Assembly (NCBI GenBank): GCA_033558025.1
Contig: JAUCEF010000004.1
Coordinates: forward strand, 1,550,001 to 1,614,000
DNA from: Phytophthora sp. 'mugwort'
Taxonomy: Eukaryota; Oomycota; Peronosporomycetes; Peronosporales; Peronosporaceae
DNA length: 64,000 nt
Direction of reading: 5' to 3'
Positions within the stretch are counted from its first letter, which is position 1. The number at the start of each line of letters is the position of its first letter. The translations under genes and the position numbers were made by a program. Below the pieces are notes generated by a model, which saw nothing but the letters and a program-made list of their open reading frames with translations, made no database searches and was not told where the DNA came from. Of this stretch, positions 1-9,725 are shown piece after piece.

Positions 1-2
1 AG

Positions 3-476
3 TCATTGATTGTATTGCCGCCTCGAACACAGATAATGCAGCTCGTTAGTAACACAGACAACGACTAAATAAGCCGGCAGCGTGGAGCTTGTCGCTTGAA
101 GTCGAGCGCCGTCCAATAGTTTGGTTACTTGTCCGTATGACCATTCTACGGATACTCGAATACGGCTCACTCTGATGTTAACTTGGCGTTACTGGTGAGA
201 GAGATTTCCAACTGCGCCAGCATACGGCCTGCACAAAACGCGTCGTTTCCGTAGACTTGATCGCCATATACTCGGTAGGGATGAAAGCGCGAATCGCTGC
301 GAATTGTCCCGGATATGTTGGAGTCCTTAAACAGCTTGCTGATGTGGTTTCTTCCTGGAACGTGCCGTATAGATGGATTACTAAGCCGTCGGGTGTAGTC
401 AATGTTTGGTATTTAAGAGCGTGTTTTCGCTTTTGGCCGTTGTACACGGACGTTTGGGTCATGAACATACCGTCAC
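3..476 (-). pseudogene. Harbinger-type (DDE_Tnp_4) transposase, C-terminal half
   Basis: This is the downstream half of a PIF/Harbinger-like DDE transposase gene, cut in two by the retrotransposon at 477-6560. Reading the minus strand from 461 gives YNGQKRKHALKYQTLTTPDG, the strand around the second catalytic region of DDE_Tnp_4 nucleases. After a frame change comes a VYGDQVYG segment (normally YGDPAY) and then RIRVSVEWSYGQV, the conserved C-terminal VEW..G block, ending at a TGA at 3-5. At least two frame changes are needed, so it is not functional. The upstream half continues at 6566-7183. The family call rests on motif order only. Confidence 0.72.
472..476. repeat. Target site duplication GTCAC, left copy
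   Basis: GTCAC lies immediately outside the left LTR (which starts TG at 477) and is repeated exactly at 6561-6565 after the right LTR (which ends CA at 6560). A perfect 5-bp duplication is what Ty3/Gypsy integrases make, and it fixes the element borders to the base. Confidence 0.9.
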
Positions 477-728
477 TGTAAGGGCTGCTCCGGATGTGTG
501 TTTAGAGGTAAATCGGAAACTGATCTTGTGCTTTATCTTTTTGCTGTGCTATCTGTCTACCTACGGGCGCTCTGGGGAGCGCGTTCTTGAACATGCAGTG
601 GTTGGTGTGGCTCGCCGTAGCGAGCGCTTGCACAACCGTCGTGAGTATGCAGGCGATGGCTTCGTGCTCTCTGTGCGGACTCAACTGATGATGGCGTGTC
701 GTTCTGCTTTTGTGCGTGCATCATTACA
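477..728 (-). repeat. 3' LTR of the Gypsy element (left copy)
   Basis: Direct repeat of 6307-6560, about 94-95% identical by eye, with TG at 477 and CA at 727-728. It is the 3' LTR because the element is transcribed leftward. It carries the element's termination signals. Confidence 0.92.
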
Positions 729-739
729 CTTCCCCAAAC
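729..739 (-). other. Polypurine tract of the Gypsy element
   Basis: On the minus strand the 11 bases directly upstream of the 3' LTR read GTTTGGGGAAG. A purine tract abutting the 3' LTR is the plus-strand primer site of LTR retrotransposons. Its position confirms the leftward orientation. Confidence 0.75.
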
Positions 740-899
740 TTGATTGAGTCCCGGCATCTTGATCTTGAAGCTGTGGAAGTTAAAGTTGGAAATATCAACT
801 CCGCCGCTAGAAGGAGTAGTAAGTGAACCCCTTATAAAGCGAATTCCACTAAGCCCGTGTCGCTCGAGTGCGCTGACGAAGATCTTTGAGCAAAGTCTG

Positions 900-1015
900 C
901 CAGTGGCTCACGTGCTTGATGACACGCTCTCGTTCCCACTTGTTTTCATGGTGAAGAAATCCGTGCCACTTGACCAGGTACTCAGACTAATGGTTGAAGG
1001 TTCGCTTCTTGATCA
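900..1015 (-). pseudogene. Chromodomain at the C-terminus of the Gypsy pol
   Basis: The minus strand reads LIKKRTFNH, a TAG stop (987-989), then SEYLVKWHGFLHHEN. The EYLVKWxG core followed by a short E/N stretch is the chromodomain signature found at the end of chromovirus integrases, where it steers insertion to modified chromatin. The canonical N-x-WEP tail is degraded here. Between this and the integrase core (about 1020-1445) the frame carries the integrase C-terminal segment with several breaks. Confidence 0.7.
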
Positions 1016-1445
1016 GGGCTTCGACAACGTGCAGCGGTTCGCGCGTCGAACATTACTGGTGTTGATTTCGGGATCACACGGCCCGCGAAGCGGTCGGGGT
1101 TGCTGTTGTATACGTTGAGCTTGTCGATGTTGAAGGGTGGGCTCATATGCTTCAGGTTTGCAGGTAGTCCAGCAGCGCGACGTTACAACGAAGCTCCAGA
1201 ATCTCATACGGCCTATAGCGTGGAATGAACTTCCGTGAGCGAAGTGTCGTCTCCGCGGTTGCGTGCGAGGTGTCCAGATCTTGCGTCGATAGAAGGGCCA
1301 AATCGTCGACCTTGAATGGGTTCGTGGCACCGCGCCTGCCATAGAACTTCTTCTAAGCTTCTTGAGCGTCCACAAGATTCTTACGAGCGCGCTCAATCAC
1401 CTCCTCACGATGTCGAACAAATCGAGGAGCATATTCGACGCGAGA

Positions 1446-2276
1446 CTATGCCACCGGCTGAGCACCCTCAGCAATGTCCATCTGGGTTCTTGGGCTGCCA
1501 ACTGGTGTCGACAAGAAGGGAGACAACTTTGAGGAGCTTGACACCAGCGTAGCAGGCGCATACTCGATCATGGGTAGATGCTCATTCCAGTCGTTGCCGT
1601 GGTATGAAATGGAGCATCGCAGCGAGTCTTCCAGCGTCCGATTCTGGCGTTCAGTCTGTCCATCAGCTTGGGCTCTGTGCGCAGTGGTCATCGCCGTTCT
1701 GATTTTCATCATGCTAATCAGCGCTTCCCAGAACTTCGACGTGAACTTCGGGTCGCGATCGGAGATGATGGTGGACGCGATCCCGTAGTACCAAATGACA
1801 TTGTTGAAAAGCATCTTTGCCGTATCCTCAGCCGTTGTATGTGTCGGGATGTAGACTGGACGCTTCGAAAGCTTATCGACGACCACCATGATAGCGTCGA
1901 AGCCATCGGACACCGGTAAGTGGGTGATGAAGTCTGTCGAGACAACATCCCAACAAGCCTCAGGCAGTGGAATTGGCTACATTTTTCCAGACTTGCGCCC
2001 CGTGATCGACTTGCACCGCATACAGGACTCGCAACTTTGGACGTAGGCCTTGATATCCAGGTCCATGCTCGGCCATTGGTACCATTGGGTTGCTGTAAGC
2101 TGCGTTCGACGGATCCAGGGTGCGCCATGATGGCAGCGTCCTGCACATTGTGGATCACGTCCAACCGAAGCTGCTGAGGGTTTGGCACGCACAGTCGTCG
2201 AACATTGCCATCCGTTTTCAAGAAAATGAGACCTCCACGTAGCTCGTTCTCGTTGTCCGCCTGCTGCGACTTCCAC
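1446..2276 (-). pseudogene. Integrase of the Gypsy element, with internal stop
   Basis: A single minus-strand frame holds the zinc-binding N-terminal region, ending CESCMRCK near 2000, and the catalytic core. The three acidic residues can all be seen: D in STDFITHLPVSDGFD, D in IISDRDPKFTSKFW, and E in QADGQTERQNRTLED. An in-frame TAG at 1977-1979 separates the two domains, so no full-length enzyme is made. The core itself looks otherwise well preserved. Confidence 0.85.
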
Positions 2277-2558
2277 AGCTTCTCGTAGCCCTTCTGAAAT
2301 GCCTTCTTCGTTGCATCCTCAAGTTAGATTGAGCTAACTGTTGTAGACGGTGGCGTGGACGCTGCGTGGATACGAATCTGTACCTGAGCGGCGCCTACCG
2401 GGGGCCCCGTTAACGCAGACTGCTTGGCGCTGAACATCACGTTATGATCGCGAGACGGAGTTGCCATGAGCTTGGCATTAGTACAAGTCGCTCGAACTGT
2501 TGAACATATAGCGCACGAGACCTGGAGGGCGCAGGTGACCACTTTGGCCTGATCGCCG

Positions 2559-2580
2559 CCCCCCCCCCCCCCCCCCCCCC
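2559..2580. repeat. 22-base C homopolymer inside pol
   Basis: An uninterrupted run of 22 C lies in the linker between RNase H and integrase. Such a run is prone to slippage, both in cells and in sequencing, and coincides with a reading-frame change of the element. Confidence 0.9.
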
Positions 2581-2586
2581 TCCGAC

Positions 2587-3900
2587 TTAGATGGAGGCAC
2601 AGGCGGGCGCGAAAGCGCATCTGCGATTACATTCTGGGAGACTGGACGATGGAGGAGTTTGCAAAGCAAACGAGGCGAAGAAATCCAGCCACCGAGCAAG
2701 TCGACCCGAGACGCGCGGATGTTGCCGAAACCATTTGCAGGCCGAGGGGTCGGTAAAGAAATCGAGACGAGCACCGTGGAGGTAGTGGCACCAGCGCACA
2801 AGAGCTTGCTTGATCGCAAACAGCTCCTTTTCGTGTACCGGCCAGTTTAGCTCATGCACTCCGAGCTTCTTGCTATAGAAGGCACCCGGGAGGTCCGCAC
2901 CATCGTGGATCTGAGAGAAGACATCGCCGATGCATGTGTGACTGGCGTCGGCCGTCACAATGAACAGTTTGTCGAAGTCCGGCAATGGTAGGACAGGTGC
3001 TTGTTGCAGGGCAAGCTTGTTAGAGTTGAACGCTTCTAGCTGTGTTTCCTGCCATGACCACTCAACATCCGCCTTGACCAGCGCACTCAATGGCAAGACG
3101 AGAGCCGCAAACCGATGGATGAAGCGGCGATAATAGCCAGCTAGCCTGAGAAACCGCTGCATGTCCTTGACGTTGCCCGGCTCCAGCCACTCCGCAATCG
3201 CACGTGTGTTGCGAACATCCACGTGTAACCTTGCGAGGAGATGGTATGACCGAGAAAGTCAACGGAGTCATCACCAAAATGTATTTGTCAGGAGGGGCAT
3301 ACACCTGTTTTTCACGAGACACACTTCACATACTTGGCAAAGGTGCTCAAAGTGCTCCTCCATCAATCGTGAGAAGAGCAGATGTCTTCTAAGCAGACTT
3401 CCGCAAAGGAAAACTTGTAAATCAGCTTACGCATCAGTCGGGTCCAAGTTCCAGGCATTCTGGCGAGGCCCATGGGCGCCACATTCCACTCGTAGATCTC
3501 ATGATTGGTCCGGAAAGCTGTATACTGCTTGGAAGACGGAGCCATCCCCATCTGGTGATAGCCACTGGCAAGGCCCAGAGTAGAGAATACCCGGACACCC
3601 TCTATGCGATCGAACAACACCTCGATGTGAGGAAGCGGAATCTTGGCGATCTCCGAGGCAGCGTTGACCAAGCGGTAACCAGCCTAGATGGGAACTTGTC
3701 GGTAACAGAATCCTTCTCGGCACGCCAAAAATGTTACTTACCCAAGGGGAATCAGACATCTGAATCCAATTCCGCCTCAGTAGATCCGCGAGGAAGAGTT
3801 CAAGAACTTCTTGTTCGACTTTGGTTAGTCGAAATGGAGCTCGATTGCTGGGTTGCGCGCCAGATTTCAACACCACTCCATGTTCAATAGAACATACCGG
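2587..3900 (-). pseudogene. Reverse transcriptase and RNase H of the Gypsy element
   Basis: The RT starts near 3900 with an EFSDVFPAELPPELPP segment and the usual SPWVSN fragment. After a frame change it continues as FSTLGLASGYHQMGM, and the active-site box reads CLED (3378-3389) where YLDD or YVDD is expected. A second frame change near 3225-3330 leads into the thumb and RNase H, with VTADAS (catalytic Asp) and VHEKELFAI (catalytic Glu). At least two frame changes plus the altered YxDD show loss of function. Confidence 0.85.
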
Positions 3901-4432
3901 AGGTAATTCGGGCGGCAGTTCAGCAGGAAATACATCGGAGAACTCCTCCAATACAGGTTGAAGCTGAGGTGGTACCTTCTTGGATTGTGCAGATGTTTTT
4001 ACGTGCACGTTGTAGATCTCCACGTAGGCTTGATCCTTCCTGTTGGTTTCGAATTCAGTGTCTGACACCTCGTGCAGTTCTGTGGCGTCGTCGTTGGCAT
4101 CGTCGTCAGCACCAGTCATAGCATCGGCAGCTGAAGAAAGCGGTACATGATAGCATCCCAGCGGTACAACCTCATTACAAGCTTCCATGTGGTTCATGGT
4201 CGGGTTGGCTTGTAACATTGCATCAACCGGTCGATGAGCAGGCGACTTCATGGTCGATGGAACTGGCCGCTTTTCCCTCACGATGTTGGAAGAGTCGAAG
4301 CTCATGTCCCCCGTCTCCCAGTCGATCGTTGATTGAACTGTACCAGCCACGGATGCCCCAGAATGACATCTCGTGTCGGCGACACCTCCCACTCGATGAG
4401 AGAGACGTTGGCGAAATCTCTGCCGTCGAAAG

Positions 4433-4807
4433 TCAACGTCTCGAGGCAGCATTGAGCCGTTCGAGTCGGCTAACCGAACCGTCGAATCTTTCAGTTGTGA
4501 TCTTGGCGGCACCGACGAAGTGCTGAGCAAGCCCCGGTCGAACGATGTTCTGCTCCGCTCCGCTGCCAACCAAAACCCAAACTCGCTCACCATTCATAAC
4601 TCCGTCGAATCGAAGAAGGTCGCGCTGTGGAACGTCAACTGACACCATGTTCAGTTGCATACTGTCCAATACTTCCTCATCTTCTTCTTCGTCCTCCACA
4701 ATGCGGCGGTAGGAGCTCCGGTGCGTACGAAATGATCTTGATCCTTGATCAGGTCGAGCCGCACCGCGAGAATTCTTGCGCGCTGGTCGCTTAGCATACG
4801 TCGTCAA
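4433..4807 (-). pseudogene. Gypsy aspartic protease region, catalytic Asp lost
   Basis: The frame reads GERVWVLVGSGAEQNIV. In retroviral-type proteases this position is V-D-S-G-A, and the Asp is catalytic. Here the codon is GGC rather than GAC (minus strand, near 4562), a one-base change. An acidic spacer (VEDEEEDEEV) precedes it. A downstream linker in another frame runs from about 4430 to the RT. Confidence 0.75.
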
Positions 4808-5693
4808 GCGATGTCTGGTCCCTTACAGTAGAAGCATAGACGCACTCGCCACGAGATATGAAGCGTGGACTACCGATCTCCATAGGCGTCGGCTCCTCGA
4901 CGTACTGTGGCATTTGCTGCTGGCGTTCGAGGCCCTGCCCTTCACGATGCACATAGCTGCGACGCGACCCAACAGCATGCGTGCGGGTCGTAAATGAGCG
5001 CAAACGAAATCGCTTCCGCCGTGGTCCGGAACTGACGCAGCTTCACCTCTTGTCCTATCTCCACGACCAAGCCCTTCTGGAAGCGCATGACCTTGCCAAT
5101 GTCTGACATGTCTTCAATTTTGCAGATGATATACCGGAATGCCGTCTTCCAGGTTCGCGAAGTTGTTCTGGCGTAGAAGTAAAAGCTGGTCACGTAGATG
5201 CTCCTGCCGATCTGGGCCCGTGAACTCGCTTGTCATCGGCTCCCGAACTGGACCACCGAATGCAAGAAATTGCCTTCGTGGGATACGTACTCACGGAATC
5301 AAGCGGCGGCTGGTCATGTCAAGTTTGCCACTAAGAGCGACAGAGGACGTTGCTGCGGCGAGTCCGCTGCGTACTTGATATTCTTGGATTCAAAATACAG
5401 CTTGGCACTTAACAGGTAGTACGCGACGTCATCCTCCTTCGTCCCCGAACATTTGGGCGTAGTGATGCCCTCGCCCCTGTACTCACGAGTGTCCCGTGCT
5501 GATGAGTCAGGCGAAGGTGGTCGCTGTGGCGAGGACGCTTGCTGCTGCTGCTGCTGCTGCAGTGTGGCCGTCATTTGACGCTGAAGCTCGGCGGTTTGAG
5601 CCATAAACTGTTGTTGCTGCTCTGCATCATTGTTGCTAGGGAGGCGAGCATCTGTTGCAGGCTGTCGCCATGCTGCATTGCTTGCTCGTCCAT
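4791..5693 (-). pseudogene. Gag of the Gypsy element, fragmented
   Basis: The probable start is the ATG at 5691-5693. A glutamine-rich stretch encoded by CTG/CAG repeats (about 5540-5565) is followed by a segment ending near SAKLYFESKNIKY. Further pieces in other frames at 4942-5193 and 4791-5003 carry the retrotransposon-gag-like MRFQKGLVVEIGQEVKL segment. A clean CCHC zinc knuckle is not visible. Three or more frame changes are needed to connect the pieces. Assignment is by position and weak motif similarity. Confidence 0.65.
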
Positions 5694-6306
5694 GGTTGCG
5701 CCTACGCTAACACGTCGTCACTAGATGGCTGGGGCGCGCAAGCTCCTCAGCTAAATTGATCAAAGAGTTAAACGAAGTCGCAGACGCTCCCTGGAGCGCT
5801 ACTTCTGGCAAAGCCTGAGGAACCCAAAAGCCGACGATGTACCCTTTCAACGGTACCCCCCCCCCCCTCCCCCGAAACCCAGTTCTCTCTTAACGCCCCT
5901 AACGACGCCAACTAGGAAGACCAGGTGCGGGGTACCTGGTACTCCTGGGCAGAGCATACACCGACTGAATGAAAGTCGACGAAAGCACGCGAGGAAGAGG
6001 TACGTGATTGGTCTCAATGGACCAATGCGGTGTCGACAGGTGGTGACGGGTGACAATGCGTGGCTGGACTTCTCCCCCAGAAACGAAAAGAGGCGCAGCG
6101 GCAATGAAGGCCGTCGGCGACGATGGAGGTGGACTGAACAGACGTGGAGTGCGCGCACGGGGCGGGCTCGAAGAACTGGAGAAGGACGGCGCGCACGATG
6201 GCGACGCGGGACGGACCGGGAACGGCGTGCCATCGGCGATGCGGGACGGACTTGGAACTGGACCGAGGTCGGAGAAGCGCGCGTTGGATCTTCAGGTGCT
6301 ACCCAG
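5694..6306 (-). other. 5' leader of the Gypsy element with candidate primer-binding site
   Basis: About 610 bp separate the 5' LTR from the gag start, with no retroelement domain recognised; a 12-base C run lies at 5856-5867. Next to the LTR the minus strand reads TGGGTAGCACCTGAAG from 6305 downward. Its leading TGG matches the complement of a tRNA CCA end, so this is the expected primer-binding site, but I could not match it to a specific tRNA. Confidence 0.45.
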
Positions 6307-6560
6307 TGTAAGGGTTGCTCTGGATGTGTGTTTAGAGGTAAATCGGAAACTGATCTTGTGCTTATATTTTTGCTGTGCTATCTATCTACCGACGGGCGCT
6401 CTGGGGAACGCGTACTTGAACATGCAGTGGTTGGTTATGGCTCGCCGTAGCGAGCGCTTGCATAACCGTCGTGAGTATGCTGGCGATGGCTTCGTGCTCT
6501 CTGTGCGGACTCAACTGATGATGGCGTGTCGTTCTGCTTTTGTGCGGGCTGATCATTACA
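6307..6560 (-). repeat. 5' LTR of the Gypsy element (right copy)
   Basis: Partner of 477-728 with TG at 6307 and CA at 6559-6560. In the minus orientation this is the promoter-bearing 5' LTR. The GTCAC duplication follows at 6561-6565. Confidence 0.92.
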
Positions 6561-6565
6561 GTCAC

Positions 6566-7183
6566 GCTTGAAGTTTCGCGGCCGTGGTGTGCATATACCC
6601 GTTCGGTCCCGTCGATCAAGCCCAAACGTACTCGTTGAGGCCTCCGGCGTCGAAAACAGCATTGGCGTAAGATTGTAAGTGTTGGACAGCGTAGCCGTGA
6701 TTCAAGAAAAGAAACCGAGCAAACCTGGCATCACTGGGCGCTAGTACAGGTTAGACAAGCCACAAGCGTTACTCCAAAAAAAGCCTTCTAGATCGATCCA
6801 GCGCATTGGTATAGCAAGTTTGTACAAACTATACAAAGGCCTTCAACACCGGACGTTGCTGTCTGTTCCCTCGTTCTGATACGTTGCAGACCTAATAGTA
6901 CAACGAGCTCCTCGATCTGTCCTTTATCAAAACAAAATTGGTCGATGCGTTGATCGTTCGAGAGGGAGCTGAAGTTGAACGGTGCTCATCGAGTTGATTC
7001 TTGCGGCGCCTCAGCCGCCAAATAGGTAGAAATGGCTGCAGCGGTCGCGATGCTTCCCTCCATTTTGGCTTGCCGCTGGACACGAAGAAGATGTGCCCTC
7101 TTGTGATGGCGCCGCAATCCCGACGTTAGTCGACTCACCAGCCGAATGTTGTCGCTTCCATCGCTTGCTGACTCGGAACTCAT
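6566..7183 (-). pseudogene. Harbinger-type transposase, N-terminal half
   Basis: This is the upstream half of the gene whose end lies at 3-476. From a plausible ATG at 7183 the minus strand gives a charged leader, then QFCFDKGQIEELVVLLGL and SGVEGLCIVC, and in another frame MRWIDLEGFFGV. These match the helix-turn-helix region that precedes Harbinger nucleases. It then reads GGLNEYVW and GLIDGTERVYAHHGR, the first catalytic Asp (IDGT). Frame changes near 6625 and 6810 mark decay. The retrotransposon entered just after the IDGT block, which explains why both sides resume in family order. Confidence 0.7.
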
Positions 7184-7199
7184 TGAAACCTGGTTCTGA

Positions 7200-7515
7200 A
7201 GTCACCTCTGAGACGGGACTGGAGATCGGTAGGATCCACCGCAGGTGATAATTAAAAATACTGCCGACATTTGCTCTACTACAGAAGCGGGCTCCACGAG
7301 CGTGGTTTAGTGTGGCTCACCCGGTGTTGGTCTATTCCACCTAAGATTACCAATGTCGCCCCATTGATTTAGGCAGATATAACTACATAGACAAACAATA
7401 TTTTTCTTTCGAAGTGGTGGGTTCGAAGCGACCTACTTGTTCACACTTGTCGGATCGGAAGTGCGGCTAGCCAAAAATTCCATGTGGCAAACAGATATTT
7501 CTCGATTAGTCGGCT
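7200..7515. other. No gene seen
   Basis: AT-rich stretch without a convincing reading frame, terminal repeat or RNA gene. It separates the Harbinger remnant from the orphan remnant to its right. Confidence 0.5.
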
Positions 7516-7519
7516 AAAG

Positions 7520-8452
7520 ACCTCTATTATTACGGAGCTTAAGAGACGGTTTGCAGTCTGTAGTCTGCAGCGAACTTTGCAATCTGGTTAGACAAGGTCG
7601 CCTATCGACTTTGAAGGGGGCGGATCTAACCGCTCCACATTGCACACTGACAACTGCATAGTGCGAAAGCCCCTTGAACACCGAATATAACAGTGAAGAT
7701 GGCACTTGGTGCGCACACGGCGGGGAAAACCACGATGCAACTGAGGAGCTCAACTGTGGACAACATAGTCGTCGACAACGCGCAGCCCTCAGACTGCGAT
7801 TGTCGCGGCACTCGACAGGAGAGGAGTAGCTCGCGTTCTTCACGATGAAGATGCTGTGGTTCTCTTGCGCATATGCGAGCGTGGAGACGTCGATCAAGCG
7901 TGGCGTGCGTCTCTACATGCGGGATTCTTTCTTCTCATGGACTTGCCACTCCTTCCAGGATTTGCGCTCGACGTCTTCAATCATTTCATCGAATGTATCT
8001 CGAAGGATAAATCCATTGAAAATAACCACAAACTGCACACCATACCTTTTCTTCCGAACGAGCATGTTCAAGGGCAGTTTCACCGTCAAGTCGGGCCTCG
8101 CGGGTTTCATGTTTGTCCAGCATTTCGGTCACCCACTTTACCATGGTCCGTGGGTTCACTATAAAGCCCCATTGAGTCTGTAGGTGCTGCACAGCTTGCC
8201 CGATCCGCTTGCCAGAAGACCTGTAAGGGGTGATGTGGGCCTCGGTGAGTGCGTACGACTCGAGAACGGCTTCTTTAGCCTCAAATTGGTCGGCCAGTTC
8301 TTGATTTTGCGCGGCGCTCGGCCATTGTTCACGGCCTCTTACGCGTTCATGCGCCGCGGTGAAGTAGGCTGCTGTTCGTCCGGCGTCTGGTATCCTACAT
8401 TGGGTACCTCTACGTTGAGCGGCGGCGCCAGAGGGTGCGTGTCGTCCCCCAT
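7520..8452 (-). pseudogene. Unrecognised decayed gene (orphan remnant)
   Basis: Coding-like text spreads over three minus-strand frames. A start MGDDTHPLAPPLN at 8452 leads to a proline/threonine-rich segment. Near 8190 there is QHLQTQWGFIVNPRTMVKWV, which looks like a helix-turn-helix, then an acidic/lysine-rich helix ending KEWQVHEKKESRM near 7913. Further down, in another frame, is VSTLAYAQENHSIFIVKNAS. Each junction needs a frame change, so the gene is dead if real. The DNA-binding look and the setting suggest a mobile-element origin, but I do not recognise the family. Confidence 0.4.
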
Positions 8453-8906
8453 AACGTTACCTTGGTTGATGTTTCCCCGCCGCGTTGAAATTTCTTTTGG
8501 TGGCGGCAAACTGCAAATACAGAGGCAGTCATTTTGCATCCAGATTCGATACATACATTCTTGGAATTTCCGCTGCAAAGTGAACTGTGCAGTTGCTTAG
8601 GTTCGCTCGCCATTTATGTTCGCCTCGTTCCAACAAAGTGCAGAGTACAAACCGTTCCCTAAGTTCTCTATTGTCGAAAAAACATTCGCTTTAGTACTGT
8701 CTGTGGCAACCGTACCATAAACATGGTACATCCCATTTCCCAATCCCAAGTCGTTATGACAGGCCGGTCGTTTCGAGGGGTTTTAGCGTCGCCTATTTTT
8801 CACATAGGTTAACCGCCCACACAAACCCGACGACCGTTAGGCATTTGTGATCTTCAGTCGGAGGTGCCAAGTCAAATTTGTTCGCGTACATCTCCCGAAT
8901 CAAGAG

Positions 8907-9452
8907 ATGGAAGACGACATTCCAAGCACTGGTGCGTCCTGCCTTTCTGTGCTCATATTGAGTGGCCCATAGTTTATCGTTCGTCTTGTACTTCCTGTTG
9001 ACGCAGACATCGCTGAGCCCGTTGTAACGGAGGCGCCGTCGCCGGATGAGGAGGAGGCTGCTCCTGCACCTGCGGATGAGGTGGCAGAGGAGCATGCGCC
9101 GGTTGCTGACGAGGATCATGCTCCACATGAGAGCAAGGAGGCAGACGCAAAGGTGGAGGAAGCCAAGCCCGAGGCGGACAGCAAGGACGAACCGGCACAG
9201 GAGGCCCCCGCGGCCAAGCACGACGAGGACGAGGTGAAAGCGGCTGAGCCAGCAGCCGAGAGCGTCCAAGACAAGGTGGAGGTGCAAGCGCTGCCCATCC
9301 GCGCGTACCTGGACCAGACCGTGGTGCCGATCCTGCTGCAGGGCATGTCGGCACTCGTGAAGGAGCGTCCACAAAACCCGATCGAGTGGTTGGCTAGCTA
9401 CCTTATCAAGCACAATCCGCAGGGCTCCAATGCTGGCGGCGAAGCGAAGTAA
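8907..9452 (+). CDS. DPY30: Dpy-30 motif protein (COMPASS-type subunit), two exons
   Basis: Model: exon 1 8907-8931, intron 8932-9006 (75 bp, GTGCGT...GCAG), exon 2 9007-9452, giving 156 residues. Without splicing the frame lacks an ATG back to a stop at 8970, so the 25-bp first exon supplies the start (MEDDIPST). Residues 10-103 are acidic, Ala/Glu/Lys-rich and probably disordered. Residues 104-146 form the Dpy-30 motif ([20 protein letters not shown], then [14 protein letters not shown]), which dimerises and docks on Ash2L in H3K4 methyltransferase complexes, and on anchoring proteins in flagellar radial spokes. Which role applies cannot be told from sequence. Confidence 0.85.
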
Positions 9453-9725
9453 TTAGATCATATTCTGAGACAGCCAGGCAGGATAAAGCCTTTTGAAATC
9501 GCCATCAAACACGCACCATATTTGCTTCTTTCAACACAAAACATATCAAATAACATACCAGCAAACATAGCGAGAGAAGCAGGCGAGCGATGCAAATGAC
9601 TTCGTTTTTACCTCGAACTGATACTGTTCGAAGCGCCACCTTTGCCGTGAGAATCGATTTGCGAGCCCTCAGTATCCTTAGGTGCTTCACTTCATAGCAC
9701 TTGCTTGTTGTTGTTCTCTAGCTAG

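Larger units (their letters stand above)
477..6560 (-). mobile_element. Ty3/Gypsy LTR retrotransposon (chromovirus type), complete ends, decayed coding
   Basis: The 6,084-bp element has two LTRs of about 252-254 bp, TG...CA ends and a GTCAC duplication on both sides. On the minus strand the order is gag, aspartic protease, reverse transcriptase, RNase H, integrase, then a chromodomain, which is the Ty3/Gypsy chromovirus order. A polypurine tract adjoins the 3' LTR. The coding region is broken: an in-frame TAG in integrase (1977-1979), a TAG in the chromodomain (987-989), several frame changes through RT, a protease catalytic Asp to Gly change and an altered YxDD box. The LTRs differ at roughly 13-15 positions by eye, so the insertion is not recent, but younger than the Harbinger gene it interrupts. 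Confidence 0.93.

Noticed and set aside
5540..5565. CTG repeat as a CRISPR-like or tandem array
   Set aside because: It is a trinucleotide run encoding poly-Gln in gag, with no spacers.
8793..9413. 206-codon minus-strand frame over the Dpy-30 gene
   Set aside because: It is the antisense shadow of the repetitive Ala/Glu/Lys-rich coding sequence, is Leu/Arg-rich and has no domain.
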